From an uncultured Clostridium sp. (GTDB lineage: Bacteria; Bacillota; Clostridia; Clostridiales; Clostridiaceae), in assembly GCF_937920395.1 (NCBI RefSeq), contig NZ_CALEVF010000269.1:1-11412 (forward strand): 11,412 nt of DNA. The letters run 5' to 3'. Both the position numbers and the translations under genes were made by a program. Position 1 is the stretch's first letter. Each line of letters starts with the position of its first letter. The notes beneath the pieces were generated by a model that was given only the letters and a program-made list of their open reading frames with translations, did no database searches and had not been told where the DNA came from. Positions 1 through 5,708 of the stretch are shown here, piece after piece.

Positions 1-60
1 ATTGATGCTTGTGAAACACTTGCAAATGAAATTCGAGGAGTTGGTATGAAATATGCTTAG
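1..60 (+). CDS. C-terminal end of a DUF47 / PhoU-like phosphate transport regulator (partial)
   Basis: Only the last 19 codons and the TAG stop are in the window; the 5' part lies to the left. The visible peptide contains DACETLANEIRGVGMKYA just before the stop. It resembles the C-terminus of DUF47 proteins (annotated 'phosphate transport regulator', distant PhoU relatives), which are commonly encoded directly upstream of PiT permeases. The stop codon overlaps the start of the phosphate permease by 8 bp, so the two are probably co-transcribed and translationally coupled. The family is thought to modulate the partner permease. The assignment rests on the short peptide plus the neighbour, so it is likely but not certain. 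Confidence 0.7.
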   Translation: MDACETLANEIRGVGMKYA

Positions 61-1051
61 TTCTTCAATTATATTATTTGTAATAATTTTAGCTCTTGTC
101 TTTGATTTTATAAATGGATTTCACGATACGGCTAATTCTATTGCTACAGTAATTGGGACTAAAGTACTTACTCCTATGCAAGCATTAGGAATGGCTGCAG
201 TGCTGAATTTTGTCGGTGCTATGTTACATACAGAAGTTGCAAAAACTATTGGAACAGGAATAATAAATAAGGGTATAGCTACTCCACAAATTGTAGCTAT
301 AGCTTTAGTCGGTGCTATTATTTGGAACCTTATAACTTGGTATTTCGCTATTCCTAGTTCATCTTCCCATGCACTTATTGGTGGACTTTTAGGTGCATCT
401 ATAACTGCTCATAAACTAGATTTTTCTGTAGTTAATTGGAAAGGTTTTTTTGATAAAATAATAATTCCACTTATATCTTCTCCAATATTTGGACTTGTGT
501 TTGGATTTTTATTTATGTTCATTCTTACTTGGTTATTTCATAAAGCAACTCATAAAAAAGTTAATGGTGTGTTTAAAAAATTACAAATTTGTTCTGCAGC
601 TTTAATGGCATATAGCCATGGTTCTAATGATGCTCAAAAATCTATGGGTGTTATTACAATGGCTCTTATTGCTGGTGGATTTTTAAATGCAAATAACTTT
701 GCCATACCCTTGTGGGTAAAAATTGCGTGTGCATTATCAATGGCATGTGGTACAATGATAGGTGGTTGGAAAATAATCAAAACAATGGGTGTTAATATGA
801 TAAAGCTAGAGCCAATTGATGGATTTGCAGCTGAAACTGCAGCTGCACTTACTATTCAAGCAGCAACTGCATTAGGTGCTCCTGTTAGTACAACTCATGT
901 TATAACTAGTGCAATAATGGGTGTAGGTTCTTGTAAAAGGCTCTCTGCAGTTAGATGGAGCCTTGCGAGAACTATACTTGTTGCATGGGTTTTAACTATT
1001 CCATGCAGTGCCCTTATATCTTCATTAATTGCTCTTGCATTTTATAGATAA
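53..1051 (+). CDS. pit: PiT-family inorganic phosphate permease
   Basis: This is a 332-residue integral membrane protein that takes up inorganic (or metal-complexed) phosphate using the cation or proton gradient, at the cytoplasmic membrane. It carries the two homologous PiT signatures: NGFHDTAN at residues 21-28 and SHGSNDAQ at 188-195. Each half also has the conserved small/His segment, PSSSSHALIGG at 101-111 and PVSTTHVITSA at 277-287. This shows the internal duplication of the family. Hydrophobic segments span most of the chain, with a hydrophilic loop near residues 163-178 separating the halves. Length is normal for the short bacterial type. GAGGAG at 35-40, about 12 nt before the ATG and inside the preceding gene, is the likely ribosome binding site. 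The gene forms an operon with the upstream DUF47 gene and ends at a hairpin terminator. No Pho box is visible because the operon promoter lies outside the window. Confidence 0.93.
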   Translation: MLSSSIILFVIILALVFDFINGFHDTANSIATVIGTKVLTPMQALGMAAVLNFVGAMLHTEVAKTIGTGIINKGIATPQIVAIALVGAIIWNLITWYFAIPSSSSHALIGGLLGASITAHKLDFSVVNWKGFFDKIIIPLISSPIFGLVFGFLFMFILTWLFHKATHKKVNGVFKKLQICSAALMAYSHGSNDAQKSMGVITMALIAGGFLNANNFAIPLWVKIACALSMACGTMIGGWKIIKTMGVNMIKLEPIDGFAAETAAALTIQAATALGAPVSTTHVITSAIMGVGSCKRLSAVRWSLARTILVAWVLTIPCSALISSLIALAFYR

Positions 1052-1096
1052 TATAACATGTCTCAAATTAATAGTAGCTTTTATAATTAGACCTTT

Positions 1097-1136
1097 AAAA
1101 AAAATCCTCAATATCTTTTTATTGAGGATTTTTTTT
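1097..1136. terminator. Bidirectional rho-independent terminator between pit and deoD
   Basis: AATCCTCAAT at 1103-1112 pairs perfectly with ATTGAGGATT at 1121-1130 around an 8-nt loop, and flanking A and T tracts extend the stem. The T run at 1129-1136 follows the stem on the + strand. The A run at 1097-1104 gives the matching T run on the - strand. It lies about 50 nt after the pit stop and about 65 nt after the deoD stop, so it can end both convergent transcripts. Confidence 0.88.
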
Positions 1137-1194
1137 ATTTAATACTATTCAGTTTTTAAAATTTTTGCAAACTAAACAAATAATTGATTTGCTA

Positions 1195-1908
1195 TTATTC
1201 TGCCATCTCCAAAGCTATTTCTATCATATTTGTAAAAGACTGTTGTCTTTCCTTAGATGTAGTTAACTCATGAGTTACTAAATTATCTGATACTGTTAAT
1301 AAACAAGCTGCTTTCTTATTTAATACTTTTGCATTACTAAATAGAGCAAAAGATTCCATTTCTACACAAGTACAACCGTGCTTTTCATAAATCTCCTTAT
1401 AACTATCAATATTTTTACTGTAAAATACATCAGAAGAATGAACTTTTTCTTTATGTAACAGAATTCCTAAATCATCTGCAATTTTTTCTAACTTTTCATT
1501 AAGCAAAGAAGATGAGTCAATAGTATCCTTATCATATCCACTCTGAACTTTTGCGTACGTAGATTCGCTCCAAGCCTCAGTACATAATATTACATCATAC
1601 AATTTTAAATCAGTAGTGTACGCACCACAAGAACCAATACGTATAATATTTTCTACATCATAAAAATTAAATAACTCATACGAATAGATACCGATACTTG
1701 CCATACCCATACCACTAGCCATTACAGAAATTTTACGTCCCTTATATGTACCTGTATATCCAAACATGTTTCGTACAGTGTTAAATTTAATAACATTTTT
1801 TAAAAAAGATTCAGCAATAAATTTTGCACGTAATGGATCTCCTGGCATTAATACTGTATTTGCAATAATCCCCTTTTGTTTCACTTCAATATGTGGTGTA
1901 GGTATCAT
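1195..1908 (-). CDS. deoD: Purine nucleoside phosphorylase, DeoD (trimeric/hexameric PNP-UDP family) type
   Basis: This 237-residue cytosolic enzyme splits purine (deoxy)nucleosides with phosphate into the base and (deoxy)ribose-1-phosphate, for purine salvage. The N-terminal TPHI segment holds the His that reaches the neighbouring subunit's active site. MPGDPLRAKFIAE (21-33) is the phosphate-binding region and VRNM-GYTG-YKGR follows. RIGSCG and VEMES (ribose contacts) are present. TVSDN carries the catalytic Asp, and KERQQ carries the Arg matching E. coli Arg217. Length agrees with E. coli DeoD. ATG 1908-1906 is preceded by a strong AGGAGG at 1915-1920 on this strand. The gene appears monocistronic, with an extended -10 promoter about 75 nt upstream and a leader hairpin. 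I saw no truncation or missing catalytic residue. Confidence 0.95.
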   Translation of the reverse strand: MIPTPHIEVKQKGIIANTVLMPGDPLRAKFIAESFLKNVIKFNTVRNMFGYTGTYKGRKISVMASGMGMASIGIYSYELFNFYDVENIIRIGSCGAYTTDLKLYDVILCTEAWSESTYAKVQSGYDKDTIDSSSLLNEKLEKIADDLGILLHKEKVHSSDVFYSKNIDSYKEIYEKHGCTCVEMESFALFSNAKVLNKKAACLLTVSDNLVTHELTTSKERQQSFTNMIEIALEMAE

Positions 1909-1930
1909 ATTAAACCTCCTTATAATTGAT

Positions 1931-1951
1931 TTACTACTTCTAAAGCAGTAA
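1931..1951 (-). promoter_or_regulatory. Hairpin in the deoD 5' leader
   Basis: On the - strand, TTACTGCTT and AAGTAGTAA flank a 3-nt loop and form a 9-bp stem with one G-U pair. The hairpin sits 10 nt upstream of the deoD Shine-Dalgarno (1915-1920) and downstream of the predicted start of transcription. It could stabilise the mRNA or tune ribosome access. No known riboswitch class was recognised, and the function is inferred only. Confidence 0.4.
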
Positions 1952-1979
1952 AAATAATAACTATTTACAATATAATTTA

Positions 1980-1988
1980 ATTATACCA
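1980..1988 (-). promoter_or_regulatory. Extended -10 promoter for deoD
   Basis: Read on the - strand this is TGGTATAAT, a consensus TATAAT with the TGn extension. The -35 position (about 2003-2008) reads CTTCTT, a poor match, which is tolerated by extended -10 promoters. Transcription would start near 1973 and give a leader of roughly 65 nt before the deoD ATG. Confidence 0.6.
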
Positions 1989-2086
1989 AATAAGATGATA
2001 AAAAGAAGTTATATAGTATATATATTTTTACTATTTCGAATTTATGTTAGTAAATATTTATTCATAATTGGTTTACATTTTTAAAT

Positions 2087-2133
2087 TAGTTTACATAATT
2101 ATAAGTATGTAAACTATATTTAATTATAGTTTA
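2087..2133. promoter_or_regulatory. Overlapping inverted repeats, candidate operator cluster
   Basis: TAGTTTACATA (2087-2097) and TATGTAAACTA (2106-2116) form a perfect 11-bp inverted repeat with an 8-nt spacer. The right arm also pairs with the next copy: TAAACTATA (2110-2118) with TATAGTTTA (2125-2133), 9 bp and a 6-nt spacer. A further GTTTACA lies at 2071-2077. Three alternating TAGTTTA half-sites within 47 bp look like a binding site for a dimeric repressor. The regulator and the target (deoD, nudC or both) are unknown. Confidence 0.45.
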
Positions 2134-2161
2134 ACTTGGCTTGATACTATTTTAAAATTTA

Positions 2162-2205
2162 TTTTCATTAACAATATATGCTGATATTTATATTGTTAAT
2201 GAAAA
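2162..2205. repeat. Perfect 17-bp inverted repeat with a 10-nt spacer
   Basis: The left arm 2162-2178 (TTTTCATTAACAATATA) is the exact reverse complement of the right arm 2189-2205. The spacer is TGCTGATATT. A T-rich stretch follows on the + strand but the T run (2214-2220) is about 9 nt from the stem, so it is not a textbook terminator. It lies about 140 nt upstream of nudC. It could be a large operator, a small-RNA hairpin or an mRNA structure; the sequence alone does not decide. Confidence 0.6.
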
Positions 2206-2342
2206 CTTTTACATTTTTTTCTTTTAAATATCAAATCATATTCATATATGATATAATTACATGATATTTATATGGCCATTGAATAACATATTCTACTTAT
2301 TAAATAGGTATGCTATAACAATAGATTGGAGATAAGATACTA

Positions 2343-3170
2343 ATGCGTAAAGAAGAAAATAACACAAACTATATTCCAGGGGTAGTTTCAATTTTACCCA
2401 AAACAAATGAAGATTTATATTTTCTGTTTTGCAATAATAATTTACTTGTGAAACTAGATAATAATATAGCAATTATACCAACTATGAATGAATTAAAAAA
2501 TTTAGAATTTGATAAAGTTCAATATCTCGGTTCTATAAACAGTAAGAATTGTTATTGTGGAGAAATAAATGAAGATTTTGTTATCCCAAATTTCATGATT
2601 TATATGAATCTTAAAGATTTAACCCACAAACTATCTGAAGACATATTTTGGATTAGTGGTCGAGCAATTCAAGTTGTAAATTGGAATAATGATCATGTAT
2701 ATTGTGGAAGATGTGGAACATTAACTCAAAATGTGGATGGAGAAAGGGCTAAAAAATGTCCAAAATGTACCCTTTCAAATTATCCTAGAATATCACCCGC
2801 CATAATTGTAGCCGTTGTGCGTGAAGGTAAACTACTTCTTGCTCATAACCTTCAATTTCCTAAGGACTTATATAGTGTAGTTTCTGGATTTGTAGAGGTT
2901 GGTGAAACTTTTGAGGAATGTGTTATTCGTGAGGTACAAGAAGAAACTGGAATTACTGTAAAGAACATTAAATATTTTGGTAATCAACCTTGGCCTTTCC
3001 CTAATTCTATAATGATTGGCTTTACTGCTGAATATGCAAGTGGAGAAATAAATGTGGATGGAGAGGAAATCAGCCATGCTAACTGGTATAGTCCAAATGA
3101 AATGCCTATAACTCCAGACAGTATAAGTATAGGTAAAAAATTAATTGATTGGTTTGTAAAAAATTATTAA
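2343..3170 (+). CDS. nudC: NADH pyrophosphatase / NAD-cap decapping Nudix hydrolase, NudC type
   Basis: This 275-residue cytosolic Nudix enzyme cleaves NAD(H) to NMN(H) plus AMP. NudC homologues also remove the NAD cap from RNA 5' ends. The order of parts is the family's: a variable N-terminal domain (about 1-115); a four-Cys zinc ribbon with Cys121, Cys124, Cys139 and Cys142; and the Nudix domain, with the Nudix box at 182-204 (Gly182, the REVQEE core at 196-201, Gly203). The NudC-specific QPWPFPNS motif at 215-222 separates this enzyme from other Nudix hydrolases. The length is within the usual range. GGAG at 2328-2331 lies 11 nt before the ATG. It is divergent from deoD, and both act in nucleotide salvage, though co-regulation is only a guess. 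All key residues seem intact. Confidence 0.94.
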   Translation: MRKEENNTNYIPGVVSILPKTNEDLYFLFCNNNLLVKLDNNIAIIPTMNELKNLEFDKVQYLGSINSKNCYCGEINEDFVIPNFMIYMNLKDLTHKLSEDIFWISGRAIQVVNWNNDHVYCGRCGTLTQNVDGERAKKCPKCTLSNYPRISPAIIVAVVREGKLLLAHNLQFPKDLYSVVSGFVEVGETFEECVIREVQEETGITVKNIKYFGNQPWPFPNSIMIGFTAEYASGEINVDGEEISHANWYSPNEMPITPDSISIGKKLIDWFVKNY

Positions 3171-3179
3171 TTAATCAAG

Positions 3180-3193
3180 CCACGTGGTATAAT
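3180..3193 (+). promoter_or_regulatory. Extended -10 promoter overlapped by a CCACGTGG palindrome, ahead of the DUF4317 gene
   Basis: TGGTATAAT at 3185-3193 is a consensus extended -10 element, with no good -35. It is overlapped by the 8-bp palindrome CCACGTGG (3180-3187). Transcription would begin near 3200 and give a leader of about 28 nt. It lies immediately after the nudC stop (3170), so the DUF4317 gene can be expressed separately from nudC, although no terminator separates the two. Confidence 0.55.
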
Positions 3194-3228
3194 TTCAATA
3201 TAAAACAACAACGAAAAGAGGGTTAATG

Positions 3229-4404
3229 ATGAATAAAAAAGAGCTTTCAGACATAAGAAAAGAATTTAAATTAGACAATGGTATGATAAAAATAGAAGAA
3301 ATTTATAGTGTTTATCTAAAAAAAGATAATGTACAAATTGATTTTGAACCTGTTATTCATTCAGAGTTTGATTACTTCGATAGGATGGATGTTGATAAAA
3401 AAGAATTGTTTATTGGAAATTTTAAAAAGGTGCTCACGGGTGCAATTGATACTAAAATATTTGAATTAGATTTTCAAAATGTTGAAGATGACGATAATAC
3501 TCAGAAATTTTTAACCAACGCTTTAAAATCAAAAACTAAAGATGAAATAGAGCTTCATATTAATAAAATCATTAATAAAATTACAGCTAACTATAGATAT
3601 GAAACTGATATAGTGGTTACATTCATAAAAGCTGAGTACTATATAGGGTCAAGCCATAAGCATAATGATATTGATGAAAGTATCCATGATTCAATGAACG
3701 CTTTTGATTTTATTTTATCAAGTGTAAATAAAATAGATATTCCAAAAAGAACTCTAAAATTTGATTATACTGATAAAGAATTTAAAGCAAATTCAGTTTT
3801 AGATTCAGTTATTAATCTTAATTCTCCACTAGAGGGGTTTATGTTCCCTAGTCTTAGTAATGGTTATTCAGATTTCAATAAGTGTGTATATTATGCTTCA
3901 AAACCTAAGGAATTAAATACATATTTTATAGAAAATGTTCTAAACTGCGGGTTCAAATTTACTGCTGAAGATGAAAAAAATTGCTTTGGGGATATATTAA
4001 AATCTATAATTGGAGATAAAATAAAACCTGAACTTATGCAAGATATCTATGCTAATATATATGAATTAGCGCAGCAAGCAACCGACGGTGAAACCCCAAT
4101 ACTTGGAGTTACTGATGTAAAAAACATTCTTAATAATTGCGGTGCAGAGATCATCTCTGATGTGGAAACTGCATTTGAAGAAACTTGTGGTAGTAACTAT
4201 AATTTTAAAACAAATAATATAGTACCCGAATTCAATTCTAAATCAATTAAAATCACTAGTGAAATAGCAAATATAACTTTAACTCCGAAGGATCTTAACT
4301 CTATTAAGCAGGTAAGAAACAAGGATGGTAGAAGATGCCTACTTATCGAAATTGAGGATGACATAGTTATAGAAGGTTTTAAATTAGAAACTGAAGAAAT
4401 TTAA
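3229..4404 (+). CDS. DUF4317 domain protein, function unknown
   Basis: This 391-residue, Lys/Asp/Glu-rich soluble protein has no signal peptide or membrane segment. It begins MNKKELSDIRKEFKLDN, as DUF4317 proteins typically do. Its C-terminal region fits the family: an LGVTDVKNIL segment, then a strand-rich end containing the NKDGRRCLLIEIEDD region near 364-378. No catalytic motif is recognisable and no function has been assigned to the family, which is widespread in Clostridia. Two adjacent ATGs exist at 3226 and 3229. The second is preferred because GAGG (3218-3221) lies 7 nt before it but only 4 nt before the first. The gene follows nudC by about 55 nt with its own promoter and ends at a strong terminator. 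The family call comes from recalled sequence resemblance and should be checked by a profile search. Confidence 0.75.
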   Translation: MNKKELSDIRKEFKLDNGMIKIEEIYSVYLKKDNVQIDFEPVIHSEFDYFDRMDVDKKELFIGNFKKVLTGAIDTKIFELDFQNVEDDDNTQKFLTNALKSKTKDEIELHINKIINKITANYRYETDIVVTFIKAEYYIGSSHKHNDIDESIHDSMNAFDFILSSVNKIDIPKRTLKFDYTDKEFKANSVLDSVINLNSPLEGFMFPSLSNGYSDFNKCVYYASKPKELNTYFIENVLNCGFKFTAEDEKNCFGDILKSIIGDKIKPELMQDIYANIYELAQQATDGETPILGVTDVKNILNNCGAEIISDVETAFEETCGSNYNFKTNNIVPEFNSKSIKITSEIANITLTPKDLNSIKQVRNKDGRRCLLIEIEDDIVIEGFKLETEEI

Positions 4405-4440
4405 CGACATTTCAAAATTGAAGATGAAGATTTAACAAAT

Positions 4441-4476
4441 AAAAAAACAAGTCTTAGATTTAAGACTTGTTTTTTT
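4441..4476. terminator. Symmetric bidirectional terminator between DUF4317 and the 121-residue gene
   Basis: A perfect 16-bp stem pairs 4441-4456 with 4461-4476 around the 4-nt loop GATT. The core is ACAAGTCTTA / TAAGACTTGT, bounded by seven A on the left and seven T on the right. It therefore carries a U tract in either direction. It lies about 40 nt after the + strand gene and only 7 nt beyond the stop of the - strand gene. Confidence 0.92.
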
Positions 4477-4483
4477 ATTTATA

Positions 4484-4849
4484 TTACATATCTCTAGGGT
4501 CTATATCATTAATTTTATTTTTATTACCCCTAATGTACCATGTAGTTTCCTGTTTTTCTACACTATACACTTTTCCTATTATTTTTGCTTTAGACATAAC
4601 TCCTGAAAGTGAACCAACAAATGAAGGTGTATTCAATTGTACCTTCTTAATCTTTTTACCAGTATCTATGTCTTTAACTGTAGGTTCATCAGGAATACAC
4701 TCGTGTATCTCCTTACTAGTTTTTGCTGTCTCCTTACTAATAGCACCTAAGTCTTCTAATGTCTTGTAAATTGTTTCCATCATTTTTTTTCTTTTTTCCA
4801 TACCTATAATAGGACTTTCAACCTGTATGTATTCTTCTGATTTCTTCAT
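4484..4849 (-). CDS. Conserved-looking small protein of unknown function (121 residues)
   Basis: I do not recognise this protein. It starts at ATG 4849-4847 with GGAAGG at 4860-4865 on this strand, 10 nt upstream. An extended -10 promoter lies further up and a strong terminator directly follows the stop, so it is a well-formed single-gene unit. Residues 14-50 are charged and probably helical (Lys/Glu-rich, with KETAKTSKEIHE). Residues 70-110 look strand-rich, with LSGVMSKAKIIGKVYSVEK followed by TWYIRGNK. The end is acidic. There is one Cys, no signal peptide and no membrane segment. It lies downstream of the radical SAM/DUF4130 operon on the same strand, with no clear terminator in between, so read-through co-expression is possible but unproven. 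Confidence 0.75.
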   Translation of the reverse strand: MKKSEEYIQVESPIIGMEKRKKMMETIYKTLEDLGAISKETAKTSKEIHECIPDEPTVKDIDTGKKIKKVQLNTPSFVGSLSGVMSKAKIIGKVYSVEKQETTWYIRGNKNKINDIDPRDM

Positions 4850-4902
4850 AATAATCGTTCCTTCCTTTAACTAACAGTAATTTAGTAAATATACTCATAT
4901 AC

Positions 4903-4911
4903 ATTATATCA
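4903..4911 (-). promoter_or_regulatory. Extended -10 promoter for the 121-residue gene
   Basis: On the - strand this reads TGATATAAT, a consensus TATAAT with TGn directly upstream; the -35 position is T-rich but not consensus. Transcription would start near 4896, about 30 nt upstream of the ribosome binding site at 4860-4865. Confidence 0.5.
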
Positions 4912-4976
4912 TGATTTTAGTCATTTTAAAAACAATCAATAAAATATAAGAAAAATGTCCTGATATTCCCAAAGTG

Positions 4977-5708
4977 TTATTTCATTTCAATTAGATTATT
5001 CCAGTATTTCTTAGGCATATTCTGCATTTGTAATCTATTATTCTTTCTTTCTTTTATTGAAACACTTTTATGAAAGATCTTCCATAAGTTTTGATAAAAC
5101 AATTCCTCTTCTTCATAACTTTCTAGTTTCTTAAATTTAAATTCCCTAATCATCCATTCATTATTCTCATAGGCTATAGCAAATTTTCTTTTAACATCAT
5201 GAATTATCCACTTTTCATTTGCAAGTCTTTCCTTGAAATGATTTGCAATTAGCTCTGACACATTATATGTTGGTTCTATTGCTGCATATAATATGCCATT
5301 AAAATCTTGAAATCTAACTAATCCCAAAAACTTGTGGGCTTCAGCACCTACTTTTCTAGAATATTTTTGTATCTCATTTACAAATTCATTTACCATATAA
5401 TCATTAACTGTACTACCTATCTTGAATCCTAATTGTATATATTTGAGCAATTTTAATTCTATACCTTGAACCTCAGATAAAAAGGATTGATATACATGAA
5501 TTAATGTTTCTGTTGATATTTTCTGAACTATAGCTTTTGATACCTTATTGGATTTAACTGGATCACTTATTATGATATTATCATCAAATAATAAATTGAA
5601 TGTATACCTGTCATCTCTCTCTATACAATCAGGCATTTTATTATAATAACAATTATATATAACAGATAAGAATCCATCAAAGGTGGAATCATAAATATAT
5701 CTAAGCAA
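4977..5708 (-). CDS. DUF4130 / TIGR03915-type putative DNA metabolism protein, partner of the radical SAM protein
   Basis: The protein is 243 residues from the TTG start chosen here. TIGR03915/DUF4130 proteins are uncharacterised and consistently paired with the TIGR03916 radical SAM protein; in other bacteria the same domain is fused to a uracil-DNA-glycosylase-like domain (TIGR03914). Visible family features are YIYDSTFDGFLSVIY at the N-terminus, HKFLGLVRFQ (125-134), AAIEPTYNV (142-150), the WIIHDVKRKFA segment (167-177) and C-terminal NLWKIFHKSVSIKERKNNR plus MPKKYW. The conserved His125, Arg132, Glu145, His170, Asp171 and Arg174 are candidates for an active or binding site (inference). 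A GTG at 5717 abuts the ribosome binding site AAGGAG (5718-5723) with no spacing, whereas TTG at 5708-5706 is 9 nt away. From that TTG, the gene overlaps the end of the radical SAM gene by 8 bp, implying translational coupling. Confidence 0.83.
   Translation of the reverse strand: MLRYIYDSTFDGFLSVIYNCYYNKMPDCIERDDRYTFNLLFDDNIIISDPVKSNKVSKAIVQKISTETLIHVYQSFLSEVQGIELKLLKYIQLGFKIGSTVNDYMVNEFVNEIQKYSRKVGAEAHKFLGLVRFQDFNGILYAAIEPTYNVSELIANHFKERLANEKWIIHDVKRKFAIAYENNEWMIREFKFKKLESYEEEELFYQNLWKIFHKSVSIKERKNNRLQMQNMPKKYWNNLIEMK

Larger units (their letters stand above)
1909..2342. other. 434-bp divergent intergenic region between deoD and nudC
   Basis: No convincing gene is seen here. It is very AT-rich and holds the deoD leader and promoter (1909-1988), a cluster of GTTTACA/TGTAAAC-type half-sites (2071-2133), a perfect 17-bp inverted repeat (2162-2205), and the start region of nudC. 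A weak -35-like TTGAAT (2279-2284) lies upstream of nudC, but I could not place a convincing -10 at the right distance, so no nudC promoter is called. The length and the density of palindromes are unusual for this otherwise compact window. Confidence 0.6.

Noticed and set aside
2279..2319. TTGAAT with TATGCT/TATAAC as a nudC promoter
   Set aside because: Spacing between the elements is 24 or more nt, and the hexamers at the correct distance are poor matches.
4467..4769. Open frame on the + strand opposite the 121-residue gene
   Set aside because: Hydrophobic antisense shadow that starts in the terminator T tract with no ribosome site; the - strand gene has promoter, ribosome site and terminator.
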